A stretch of DNA of 64,000 nt, from assembly GCA_012295275.1 (NCBI GenBank), contig CM022665.1, positions 22,352,002 to 22,416,001 of the forward strand, written 5' to 3'. The notes under the pieces are model-generated. The model saw only the letters and a program-made list of their open reading frames with translations, searched no databases and was not told the origin of the DNA. This DNA is from Chrysomallon squamiferum (Eukaryota; Mollusca; Gastropoda; Neomphalida; Peltospiridae). Position numbers and translations under genes: made by a program. Below are positions 28,020 to 41,538 of this stretch, in pieces (the stretch's first letter is position 1; each line of letters starts with the position of its first letter).

Positions 28020-29466
28020 AGATGTATCAATATTTACAGATTAATCTAATACAAGTCATTGCCAGACATAATATCAGACATTTAATGAGTGATATTTAAC
28101 GTCTTATTTAAATTGCAGAAAAACTAATGAAATTGAAACTAAATAAATAAAACAATGGTGTATGAGACAGAGAAACAAGTGGTGACTTGTGACTAACAAA
28201 GAAAATTTTATTTTTTATTTTAAATTTCTTTTGAAAACTACAGAGAGAAAACCCAAAGTCATGCTGCTGCAGAATTTTAAGGTAAAGAGATATGGCATAT
28301 GGACCAATTAAACGATTTTATCATGTAAAGATTACAGATTGTTTCCAATATGAACAATATCATATTGTTGGAACAAACTTGATCATAGTTCAGCTTCTAT
28401 TTACTAAAGAAGAGAAAGCCCCTGGATCCATGGAAAAAAAGAAAGAAATGAAAAGCACATTCTGAGAACGCATAAATATTAATAAGGTAATTATGCAGAC
28501 AGCTATGCACTAACCATATCAAAATGTATTTAACGAGATTCATTAAGAAGGGCTCAAAATGATAGAATCCAAATGTTATCTCCAAACCTACATGAAGAAG
28601 ACCAACTTGTAACGAAATTCTGCAACAAATGCTGCTAAACATCAAATAAAATAATAATTTTCTTTTGTGTTAATATTTTATATATACAATTAGTTTCCTT
28701 TCTTTTTTCTTCATTTAATATATATATATATATGTAATTATTATTATTATAATTATTACCAAAAACAATTAACACTTTTTTTTTTTTTTTATATCTGAAG
28801 AAAAACAAAAACTGAAGAAGTTTAACCATTTTATCAAATACAGGTTACAGATCTTTTCTAAAAATGGACAGCTTCCAATTATTGGAACAAGCTTGATCTT
28901 AGTTAAGCTTCTATTTACTAAACAAGAGAAAGGCACCCACCCCAACAAAAAAAAAAAAAAAAGAGAAGAAAAAAACGAATGCTGACAGCAGTGTTATCTC
29001 CAAACCTACATGAAGAAAACTAACTTTTAATCAAGTTCTGTGAAACATGCTGGTAAACATAAAATAATAATTTTCTTTCATGTTAATATTTTATATATAC
29101 AATTAGTTTACTTTCTTTTTATTAATTTTATTTATATGTAATTATTATTAAAGAAAGAAAATAACCTAAAAATTCAGAAATCATTGAAAAATATTCTGTC
29201 CACAGCTGATTGATACAAATTTGGCATCAGAGTTATTTGCAGAATTTTGATATGGATACGAGATGGTGTGTGCATTTTAGGGAGATTTTACCAGTAGACT
29301 GTTACTTGGTCATAACAGCACACACTAAGGATGTTAAAGTCAATTCTTTCTATTATCAACGTATTTTTTAAAGCAGATATACAGCGCATTAAATATTAAC
29401 AAATTTGTGAGGCCTTTTAATGGAAAATTGGCTTATTAATATTTAAAAAACAGTAATAATAATAAT

Positions 29467-29503
<37 letters not shown>

Positions 29504-29585
29504 GATAGCAACAATTACTTGAAGCAAACAACAAATGTTTTCTTAAATGTCTGAAGGACAATCTTGTACGAAATTTAAGAAAAAG

Positions 29586-29621
<36 letters not shown>

Positions 29622-32600
29622 AAGAAAAATAAGAAGGAAAACCTAGATGTATCAATATATACAGATTAATCTAATACAAGTCATTGCCAGACATAATATC
29701 ACCCATTTATTTAAATTGCAGAAAAAAACAAAGAAACGAAAAATGAATAAATAAAACAATGGTGTATGAGAGAGAAACAAGTGGCAACTTCTGATTAACA
29801 AAGAAGAATTTTTTTTTCTTTTTTAAATTTCTTTTGAAAACTACAGAGAAAACCCAAAGTCATGCTGCTGCAGAATTTTAAGGTAAAGAGATATTATGGC
29901 ATATGGACCAATTAAACGATTTTATCATGTAAAGATTACAGATTGTTTCCAATATGAACAATATCAAATTGTGGGAACAAGCTTGATCATAGTTCAGCTT
30001 CTATTTACTAAAGAGGAGAAAGCCCCAGGCCCCATGAACCAATAATTTTAAAAATAGCATGTTCTTACTGAGAATGCATCAATATTAAAAAGTTAATTAT
30101 GCAGACAGCTATGCACTAACCATAACAAAATGTATTTAATGAGATTCATTAAGAAGGGTTCAAAATGATACCTCCAAACCTACACGAAAAAGATTAACTT
30201 CTAACAAAATTTAGTGAAACATGCTGCTAATGATAAAAATAATTTTCTTTTGTGTCAATACTTTATATATACAATTAGTTTACTTTCTTTTTCCTTCTTT
30301 TTATAAATTTTATTTAATATATATGTAATTATTATTGTTGTTATTAGTATTACTACTACTGTTAAAGAAAGAAAATATCCTAAAAAATCAGAAATGAAAG
30401 AACAATGTTCTCTATCCATAGCTGATTGATACAAATTTGGCATCAGAGTTATTTGCAGAATTTTGATATGGATACGAGATGGTGTGTGCATTTTAGGGAG
30501 ATTTTACCAGTAGACTGTTACTTGGTCATAACAGCACACACTAAGGATGTTAAAGTCAATTCTTTCTATTATCAACGTATTTTTTAAAGCAGATATACAG
30601 CGCATTAAATATTAACAAACTTGTGAGGCCTTTTAATGGAAAATTGGCTTATTAATATTTGAAAAACAGTAATAATAATAATAATAAAATTAAAAAAAAT
30701 AATAATAAAAATTAAAAAAATGCAGATAGCAACAATTACTTGAAGCAAACAACAAACGTTTTCTTAAATGTCTGAAGGACAATCTTGTATGAAATTTAAG
30801 AAAAACATTATATATATATATATGTGTGTGTGTGTGAAGAAAAATAAGAAGGAAAACCTAGATGTATCAATATTCACAGATTAATCTAATACAAGTCATT
30901 GCCAGACATTTATTGAGTGATATTTAACGTTTTATTTAAATTGCAGAAAAACTAATGAAATTAAAACTAAATAAATAAAACAATGGTGTATGAGACAGAG
31001 AAACAAATGGCGACTTGTGACTAACAAAGAAAATTTTATTTTTTATTTTAAATTTCTTTTGAAAACTACAGAGAGAAAACCCAAAGTCATGCTGCTGCAG
31101 AATTTTAAGGTAAAGAGATATTATGGCATATGGACCAATTAAACGATTTTATCATGTAAAGATTACAGATTGTTTCCAATATGAACAATATCAAATTGTT
31201 GGAACAAGCTTGGTCATAGTTCAGCTTCTATTTTCTAAAGAAGAGAAAGCCCCTGGATCCATGGAAAAAAAGAAAGAAAAGAAAAGCACATTCTGAGAAC
31301 GCATAAATATTAATAAGGTAATTATACAGACAGCTATGCACTAACCGTATCAAAATGTATTTAATGAGATTCATTAAGAAGGGCTCAAAATGATAGAATC
31401 CAAGTGTCATCTCCAAACCTACATGAAAAAGACTAACTTCTAACAAAATTCTGTGAAACATGCTGCTAAACATAAAATAACATAATAATTTTCTTTTGTT
31501 AATATTTTATATATACAATTAGTTTCCTTTCTTTTTTCTTCATTTAATATATATATATATATGTAATTATTATTATTATAATTATTACGAAAAACAAAAA
31601 ACTTTTTTCTTTTTTTTTAAATCCGAAGAAAAACAAAAACTGAAAAAATGTAACCATTTTAACAATCTTTTAAATTACAGGGGTAAAAAAAAGAAATAAA
31701 AAAAAAACAAAGAAACAAAGCATTCTGAGAATGCATAAATATTAATCAGGTAATTATGCAGACAGCTATACACTAACCATAACAAAATGTATTTAATGAG
31801 ATACATTAAAAAGGGTTCAAAATGATAGAATCCAAGTGTCATCTTCAAACCTACACGAAAAACACTAACTTCTAACGAAATTCTGTGAAACATGCTGCTA
31901 AACATAAAATAAAATAATAATTTTCTTTTGTGTTAATATTTTATATATTCAGTTACTTTCCTTTCTTTTTTCTTCATTTAATATATATATATATATATGT
32001 AATTATTATTATTATAATTATTACAAAAACAAAAAACACTTTTTTTTTTTTTTTTTTAAATCTGTAGAAAAACAAAAACTGAAGAAATGTAACCATTTTC
32101 TCAAATACAGGTTACAGATCTTTTCTAAAAATGGACAGCTTCCAACTGTTGGAACAAGCTTGATCTTAGTTAAGCTTCTATTTACTAAACAAGAGAAAGG
32201 CACCCACCCCAACAAAAAATAAAATATAAAAAATAAAGAGAAGAAAAAAACGAATGCCGACAGCAGTGTATCTCTAAATCTACATGAAGAAGACTAACTT
32301 TTAATCAAGTTCTGTGAAACATGCTGGTAAACATAAAATAATCATTTTCTTTCATGTTAATATTTTATATATACAATTAGTTTACTTTCTTTTTATTAAT
32401 TTTATCTATATGTAATTATTATTATTATTAAAGAAAGAAAATAACCTAAAAATTCAGAAATGATAGGAAAATATTCTGTCCACAGCTGATTGATACAAAT
32501 TTGGCATCAGAGTTATTTGCAGAATTTTGATATGGATACGAGATGGTGTGTGCATTTTAGGGAGATTTTACCAGTAGACTGTTACTCGGTCATGACAACA

Positions 32601-35600
32601 CACACTAAGGATGTTAAAGTCAATTCTTTCTATTATCAACGCATTTTTTAAAGCAGATATACAGCGCATTAAATATTAACAAATTTGTGAGGCCTTTCAA
32701 TGGAAAATTGGCTTATTAATATTTAAAAAACAATAATAATAATAATAAAATTAAAAAAAACAAAAACAAAATGCTGATAGCAACAATTACTTGAAGCAAA
32801 CAACAAACATTTTCTTAAATGTCTGAAGGACAATCTTGTATGAAATGTAAGAAAAACATACATAGCTATATATATATATGTGAAGAAAAAAACGAAGGAA
32901 AAGCTAGATGTATCAATATTTACAGATTAATCTAATACAAGTCATTGCCAAAGACAACCTCTGAAATTTATTGAGTGATATTTAAAGTTTTATTTAAATT
33001 GCAGAAAAAACAACGAAATTAAAAATAAATAAATAAAACAATGGTGTATGAGACAGGGAAACAAATGGTGACTTGTGATTAACAAAGAAGAATTTTTTTT
33101 CCTTTTTTAAATCTTTTGAAAACTACAGAGAGAAAACCCAAAGTCATGCTGCTGCAGAATTTTAAGGTAAAGAGATATTATGGTATATGGACCAATTAAA
33201 TGATTTTATCAAGTAAAGATTACAGATTGTTTCCAATATGAACAATATCAAATTGTGGGAACAAGCTTGATCATAGTTCAGCTTCTATTTACTAAAGAGG
33301 AGAAAGCCCCAGGCCCCATGAAAAAATAATTTAAAAAATAGCATGTTCTTACTGAGAATGCATCAATATTAAAAAGTTAATTATGCAGACAGCTATGCAC
33401 TAACCATAACAAAATACATTTAATGAGATTCATTAAGAAGGGTTCAAAATTATAGAATCCAAGTATTATCTCCAAACCTACACTAAAAAGACCAACTTCT
33501 AACAAAGTTCGGTGAAACATACTGCTAATGATAAAAATAATTTTCTTTTGTGTTACTAATTTATACATACAATTAGTTTACTTTCTTTTTCCTTCTTTTT
33601 ATAAATTTTATTTAAAATATATGTAATTATTATTATTGTTATTATTATTACTACTACTGTTAAAGAAAGAAAATATCCTAAAAAATCAGAAATGAAAGAA
33701 CAATGTTCTCTATCCATAGATGATTGATACAAATATTTTAAGAGAAAAACCTGCTGACTTTCCTGAGTGTATGAGATGATATGTGAATTTTAGGGACATT
33801 ATACAGGCAAACTCTTACTTGGTCATGATAACCCAGACTTAGGTTGTTAAGATCAACTCTTGGAATAAGAATTGGCTTACTAATAAAAAAGAATGAAGCA
33901 GCCAATCATTTACTCATACGGAGAAATACCTAAACAATCTTTTAAATTACAGGGGTAAAAAAAGAAAAAAAAAAAAACAAAGAAAGAAAGCATTCTGAGA
34001 ATGCATAAATATTAATAAGGTAATTATGCAGACAGCTATACACTAACCATAACAAAATGTATTTAATGAGATTCATTAAGAAGGGTTCAAAATGATAGGA
34101 TCCAAGTGTCATCTCCAAACCTACACGAAAAACACTAACTTCTAACGAAATTCTGTGAAACATGCTGCTAAACATAAAATAACATAATAATTTTCTTTTG
34201 TTAATATTTTATATATACAATTAGTTTCCTTTGTTTTTTTCTTCATTTAATATATATATATATGTAATTATTATTATTATAATTATTACAAAAACAAAAA
34301 CCACTTTTTATATTTTTTTTCAAAATCTGAAGAAAAACAAAAACTGAAGAAATGTAACCATTTTATCAAATACAGGTTACAGATCTTTTCTAAAAATGGA
34401 CAGCTTCCAATTGTTGGAACAAGCTTGATCTTAGTTTAGCTTCTATTTACTAAACAAGAGAAAGGCACCCACCCAACCAAAAAACAAAAAAAAGAAGAAA
34501 AAAACGAATGCCGACAGCAGTGTATCTCTAAATCTACATGAATCAAGTTCTGTGAAACATGCTGGTAAACATAAAATAATCATTTTCTTTCATGTTAATA
34601 TTTTATATATACAATTAGTTTACTTTCTTTTTATTAATTTTATCTATATGTAATTATTATTATTATTATTAAAGAAAGAAAATAACCTAAAAATTCAGAA
34701 ATGATAGGAAAATATTCTGTCCACAGCTGACTGATGCAAATTTGGCATCAGAGTTATTTGCAGAATTTTGATATGGATACGAGATGGTGTGTGCATTTTA
34801 GGGAGATTTTACCAGTAGACTGTTACTTGGTCATAACAGCACACACTAAGGATGTTAAAGTCAATTCTTTCTATTATCAACGTATTTTTTAAAGCAGATA
34901 TACAGCGCATTAAATATTAACAAATTTGTGAGGCCTTTTAATGGAAAATTGGCTTATTAATATTTAAAAAACAGTAATAATAATAATAATAAAATTTGAA
35001 AAAAACAACAACCCAAAAATGCTGATAGCAACAATTACTTGAAGCAAACAAACATTTTCTTAAATCTCTGAAGGACAATCTTGTATGAATTGTAAGAAAA
35101 CCATATACAGATATATATATATCTATATACGTGAAGAAAAAAAGAAGGAAAAGCTAGATGTATCAATATTTACAGATTAATCTAATACAAGTCATTGCCA
35201 GACATTCTAATAATATCAACCATTTATAGAGTGATATTTAAAGTTTTATTTAAATTGCTGAAAAACTAATGAAATTAAATAGAAATAAAACAATGGTGTT
35301 TGAGACGGAGAAACAAGTGGCAACTTGTGACCAACAGAGATGATTTTTTTTCTTCCTTTTTTGAATTTCTTTTGAAAACTACAGAGAGAAAACCCAAAGT
35401 CATGCTGCTGCAGAATTTTAAGGTAAAGAGAAATTATGGCATATGGATAAATGAAACAATTTACTCGTAAGGAGAAATAACCAAATGATCTTTGAAATTG
35501 AAGGAACAAAACAAAAATGGTTTTTAAAAAATAAAGAAAAACAGAGACTGGAGAAATGTATTTAATGAGATTCATTAAGAAGGGTTCAAAATTATAGAAT

Positions 35601-38600
35601 CCAAGTGTTATCTCCAAACCTACACGAAAAAGACCAACTTCTAACAAAGTTCGGTGAAACATACTGCTGATGATAAAAATAATTTTCTTTTGTGTTACTA
35701 ATGTATATATACAATTAGTTTACTTTCTTTTTCCTTCTTTTTATAAATTTTATTTAATATATATGTAATTATTATTATTATTACTACTACTACTATTAAA
35801 GAAAGAAAATATCCTAAAAAATCAGAATTGAAAGAACAATGTTCTCTATCCAAGCCGATTTATACATATTTTTTAAGAGAAAAACCTGCTGACTTTCCTG
35901 AGTGATGGTATGTGCATTTTAGGGAGATTGTACAGGCAACCTGTTACTTGGTCATAACCCAGACTTCGGATGTTAAGGTCAACTCTTGGAATAAGAATTG
36001 GCTTACTAATAAAAAAAAGAAGGAAGCAGCCAATCATTTACTCATAAGGAAAAATACCGTAACAATCTTTTAAATTACAGAGGAAAATACAGAAGAAAAA
36101 AAAAAAGAAAGAAAGCATTCTAAGTGAGAGTGTATAAATATTAATAATGTAATTATGCAGACAGCTATACACTAACCATAACAAAATGTATTTAATGAGA
36201 TTCATCAAGAAGGGTTCAAAATGATAGGATCCAAGTGTTATATCCAGACCTACATGAAGAAGACCAACTTCTAACAAAGTTATGTGAAACATGCTGCTGT
36301 TCATAATGTAAAATAATAATTTTATTTTGTGTTAATATTTTATATATACAATTAGTTTACTTTTTTCTTCTTTTAATAAATTATATTTACAATATATGTA
36401 AATTATTATTATTATTATTATTATTACTGCTATTAAAAAAAGAAAATAACCCAATAATTCAGAAATCAAAGTAAAATGTTCTCTATCCATAGCTGATTGA
36501 TACAAATTTTTTAAGAGAAAAGTCTGCCGACTTTCCTGAGTGTATGAGATGATATTTGTATTTTAGGGAGATTATATAGGCAAATTGTTACTTGGACATG
36601 ATAACCCAGACTTAGGTTGTTAAGGTCAACTCTTGGAATAAGAATTGGCTTACTAATAAAAAAAGAAGGAAACAGCCACTCATTCATTCATAAGGAGTAA
36701 TACCTAAACAATCTTTTAAATTACATGGGAGAAAAAGAAGAAGAAAAAAAGAAAAAGAAAGAAAGCATTCTAACTGAAAATGCATAAATAGTAATGAGGT
36801 AATTATGCAGACAGCTATACACTAACCATAACAAAATGTATTTAATGAGATTCATTAAGAAGGGTTCAAAATGACAGAATCCAAGTGTCATCTCCAAACC
36901 TACACAAAAAAGACCAAGTTCTAACGTAATTCTCTGAAACATGCTGCTAAACATAAAATAAAATAATAATTTTCTTTTGTGTTGATATTTTATATAGACA
37001 ATTAGTTTACTTTCTTTTTTCTTCAGTTTATAAATTGTATTTACAATATATGTAATTATTATTATTAAAGATAGAAAATAACCTAAAAATTCATAAATCA
37101 AAGAAAAATGTTCTCTATCCATAGCCAATTGATACAAATATTTTAAGAGAAAAACCTGCTGACTTTCCCGAGTGTATGAGATGGTATGTGAATTTTAGGG
37201 ACATTATTTTAGCAAACTGTTACTTGGTCATGATAACCTAGACTTAGGATGTTACGGTCAACTCTTGGAATAAGAACTGGCTTATTAATAAAAAAAAAAT
37301 TGGAGAAATGTATCAATTTTATCAAGTAAAGGTTACAGACCTATTCTAAGAATGGGCAGGTACCAATTGTTGGAGGAAGCTTGCTTAGTTTAGCTTTTAT
37401 TTACTAAACAAGAGAAAGGCCTCACAAAAGAAAAAAGGAATGCTGACAGCAATGTTATCTCCAAACCTACATGAAGAAAACTAACTTTTAATCAAGTTCT
37501 GTGAAACATGCTGGTAAACATAAAATAATCATTTTCTTTCATGTTAATATTTTATATATACAATTAGTTTACTTTCTTTTTATTAATTTTATTTATATGT
37601 AATTATTATTATTATTATTAAAGAAAGAAAATAACCTAAAAATTCAGAAATGATAGAAAAATATTGTCCTTAGCTGATTGATACAAATTTGGCATCAGAG
37701 TTATTTGCAGAATTTTGATATGGATACAAGATAGTGTGTGCATTGTAGGGAGATTTTACAGGTAGACTGTTACTCAATCATGGTAACACAGATTTAGGAT
37801 GTTAAAGTCAATTCTTTCTATTATCAACATATCTTTTAAAACAGATATACAGCACATTAAATATTAACAAATTTGTGGGGCCTTTTAATGGGCGAATTGG
37901 CTTATTAATATTTAAATAACAGTAATAACAATAACAATAATAATAATAATAATGAAATTAGAAAAAAAGAAAAAAGAAAAATGGAGATGGCAACTATGTG
38001 TATGAAGATTTGAACAAATTACATGAAGCAAAGGACCTAACCATTTTCTTAAATGTCTGTAGGACAATCTTGTATGATATTTAAGACATTATAAAATAAA
38101 TAAATTAAATTATATATATATATATATATGAAGAAAAAAGTAAAGAAAGGAAATCTAGATGTATCAATATTTACAGATTAAAGTAAAGGTTACAGCTCTT
38201 TTCTGAAAATGAACAGCTTCCAATTGTTAGAACAAGCTTGATCTTAGTTCGGTTTCTATTTACTAAAGAGAAAGGCCCCCACTCCACCAAAAAAAAAAAA
38301 AAAAAAAAAAAAAAAAGAATGCCGACAGGAATGTTATCTCCAAACATTCACAAAGAAGACTAATGTTTAATGAATTTCTGCTAAACATATAATAAAATAA
38401 TAATTTTTTTGTGTTACTATTTTTATATATATAATATTAGTTTAGTTTTTTTTTATTAATTTTATTTATATGTAATTATTATTACTGTTACTATTTGTAT
38501 TATTAAAGAACATATATGACATAAAAATTCAGAAAAGAAAGAAAAGTATTCTCTATCCACAGCTGATTGATACAAATATTTCGAGAGAAAAACCTGCTGA

Positions 38601-39720
38601 CTTTCCTGAGTGCTTGAGATGGTATGTGTATTTTAGGGAGATTATACAGGCAGACCGTTACTTGGTCACGATAACCCAGACTTAGGTTGTTAAGGTCAAC
38701 TCTTGGAATAAGAATTGGCTTATTAATAAAAAAACAGAAGGAAACAGCCAATCATTTACTGATAGAGAAATACCTAAACATTTTTTTAAATTATAGGGGA
38801 AAATAAAGTTAGGACTTTTTAAAAAATAAAGAAAAGCAAAGATTGGAGATAGAATTTGTCTGTATTATTTGGATAAAATACTTGAACGAAAAGAATTAAA
38901 CATTTCCTTAAATGTCTAAAAGAGAAGCATTACAGAAGACAATGTTAAAATATAAATGAAAAAATAAATAAAAGAAAAAGTGTATACATCAATATTTACA
39001 ATTTAATCTAATAGAAGCTACTGTTAGCAAACAAATCATACAAAACCAGTTACCCAAAGATACTCCAAGGTTTCTTTAAATTAGAGAGACAAAAGAAATA
39101 AAAATAATTTTAAACAATGGTGTTCATGATAAGAAAACTGATGGAGACTTTACAGTAACATAGAAGGAATCATCCATACACAACAATGCCTCCCCTTCTC
39201 ACCTCCCAAAAAAAACAAAAAAAAAAGACAAGGAGAGAAAAACCAGATAATTTTCAGGTACAGTGAGATTAGGGAATGTGGACAAATGTAACAATTATAT
39301 GCAGAGCTACAGATTATTTCTAAAGAGAATCAGCTTTCACTTGATCATAGTTCAGTATGTATTTATTACCCATAAAGGAGGGGAAAAAACAGAAGAAAAA
39401 AAATTACATTCAAATTAATAATGCAGAAACATTATTGAAGAAACTACAATGGTAATTATATAGTGAGGAGTGCAATAATCTTCAAGATTATGTATTTCCA
39501 CACAAAATAGATTCATTAAGGAGAAGAACACAAAATGGTCCAGTGTTACCTGTAAACTTACATGAAGAAGGCCAACTTTTTTCTAAACTTGCTGTGAATG
39601 TAAAAATAAAATAATAATAATTTCCTTTCACATACATACAAACATACATATGTATAAAATGATTATTATTATCACTAATGTTATTAAAAGAAGAAAACAA
39701 CTTAAAAATTGGAAAATAAG
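28020..39720. repeat. Right, rearranged and increasingly decayed array units
   Basis: Landmark spacings are 1625, 1215, 2046, 2250, about 3000 and about 830 bp, so unit composition varies. Two abrupt joins between unit parts are visible, near 30430 and near 31656. From about 35.4 kb the units lose blocks and accumulate changes. The last recognisable block ends near 39.7 kb. Confidence 0.85.
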
Positions 39721-40557
39721 GGAAAAATGGCTTTGCATTATAAAACATAATAAACCTGCTAGCTGAATGTATATTAAACATTTAACATTTAATTTATGAT
39801 ATACATATACATATGTTCATTGATTGCATGTCAACTATCTTCTCTATAAAAATAAACATACACATTTTAAGAGTATCATACCTAAATGAATGTAATGCTT
39901 ACTCAAATGGGTATAATACAAAATCATTATTTTTGAATATTTTAAAAATGAATTAAAAAATAAAATAAAATATAAATATTGTATGATGACATATGACACT
40001 AATTAAAATATATGGGAACACATATTACCTAAACTGTATATGCTTTATTATTTTTCATTTTAAAAAATTGTTAATAAATTTTCAAAAGTCAGCACAGATT
40101 CTAATTATGATGTACATAATTAAAAAATTCTAGTAAATGTTGCTGATTTTACTTTAAAATATAAATTAATAATAAAATAAATCGTAATTAATGTATATAA
40201 AATTCAGCAAGATTTTACTGATGACTCAGTTTGTAAGGATTTTTTTAGAGATCAGGAGCCTTTATCTGGAGAGAATTTTGATGTACTGTTCAATTTAGTT
40301 TGTATTTAACATATTTAAGGAATAAAAAAAAAATTAAAAACCTGGGTAAATGCATAAAATATATATTTTGATTTTTCTTCTTTTATTTTTTTGATTACAA
40401 ATTAATTTACAATGTAATTATTTTCACCATATCAAATATGATCACTAGATAAAGTTACAAACTATCATAAAATACTTATTATTAATCAGTAGAGTACATG
40501 TAATGTTTTATTTAAAAATTAAAAATTAATGTATAAATTTAATTAAAATATTTTAAA

Positions 40558-40595
<38 letters not shown>

Positions 40596-41405
40596 TTTAA
40601 TTATGTGAATAACAACAAATTAAAACCATTATTACCAAGTAACAAATAATGTAAAATAATAGTAATAATTATTATGTACTTTTATCAACTTTCTGGTAAC
40701 AACTCTGGACTTTGTTAAATGGAATGTTTGAAATTATAACTGAAAAAGTATATGTATATGGGGGGAATGCAAAACACTACAACTAGACTAATTTAAAGAC
40801 ATCTTAATAAGTTTAAGGTTATTTAAAAAACCTTCCTTTTTTATATTAATTAGATTTTATACCATGCACTTTGTCCAAGTTTTGAGAATTATTAAGGAGA
40901 AAATTTTATAAAGAGCCAAACAATTAAACGTAACTTGCTAAAATAATATCAGCACATTAATGTCTGACTTAAATATGTCTTTGCCAAAAAATAGTTCACT
41001 ATGTAAGATAAGGTGATTAAATGCACAGTATAGGTCACCTATCACATCTTATGTTTGCACATCCAATTTTGATTGTTGCCTATTCTACAAAAAATAATTA
41101 ATAAGCATATAGTGCACCACGAAATGAAGGAAATAAAGGACAAAAGAAAAAAAAAAATTAATAATTTAAACAAACAAAAAAAAAAAAAGGTAAGGAAAGG
41201 GCTGTAAAATTTATAAATTAATTATATATCAAAATGAGGTTAAACAAGAAATGAATACAACGGGTGTTGTCAATCAAACCAACCACTTAGATCAGCTAAA
41301 ATAACTATAATAAAAAATGTTAATCTCCACTTATAAAGGAAGAATCGAGTTCTATCAGAGATACCCTACCAATCAATAGCAAGCCATTAGCAGAGGTACA
41401 GTAAT
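39721..41405. other. GCH1 3' flank and probable 3' UTR
   Basis: Very AT-rich DNA downstream of the GCH1 stop, with (AAT)n at about 40557-40593. The 3' UTR must lie in its upper part. I could not assign a single convincing poly-A signal. Confidence 0.5.
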
Positions 41406-41538
41406 TCACATAGATTTGTGGATGAGAGATAAAAACTCTTCTCTTGTTTTAGGGTCTTGACGAAACACACCCAGCATTGTACTTGTTACAGTCCTGCTGT
41501 TCAGTTTCTGCACACCTCTCATCACCATACACAAGTGT
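41406..41538 (-). CDS. GCH1: GCH1 coding exon 6 (C-terminus and stop)
   Basis: This 133-nt terminal exon completes Thr225 and encodes residues 226-268 and TGA. It carries HLCMVMRGV, which supplies His226 and the third zinc ligand Cys228, then [18 protein letters not shown]. The last residues are LIHKSM, two longer than the human LIRS end. The acceptor is ATTTTGCAG. Confidence 0.96.

Larger units (their letters stand above)
17820..39720. repeat. 22-kb direct tandem array with higher-order structure
   Basis: The same blocks recur in the same order and orientation. One landmark (AGATGTATCAATATTTACAG and close variants) occurs near 19522, 21146, 23439, 25729, 28020, 29645, 30860, 32906, 35156 and 38157, with diverged copies near 17975 and 38985. 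Spacing is about 1.6 kb for the simple unit, 2.29 kb for the expanded unit, and irregular to the right. Each unit contains two related halves, one with GATCATAGTTCAGCTTC and the other with GATCTTAGTTAAGCTTC, plus embedded (AT)n, (ATT)n and poly-A/T tracts at fixed places. Units at the two ends are clearly diverged while central ones are almost identical. The open frames repeated through the array are short and broken differently between copies, so I do not regard them as genes. No transposase, reverse transcriptase, terminal repeats or tRNA-like head were seen. It behaves like a long-period satellite. Confidence 0.93.

Noticed and set aside
21523-28645. Recurrent minus-strand open frames of 64-93 codons (for example 21801-21523, 24094-23816, 26387-26106, 24731-24462, 27021-26755) that look like a small membrane-protein family.
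   Set aside because: They are copies of the same satellite segment. Copies differ by indels in homopolymers, several use non-ATG starts, and diverged units at the edges break the frame. Shared frames follow from DNA identity, not coding constraint.
17820-39720. CRISPR-like or transposon reading of the array.
   Set aside because: Units are kilobases long without short repeat/spacer alternation, and there is no transposase, reverse transcriptase, terminal repeat or target duplication.
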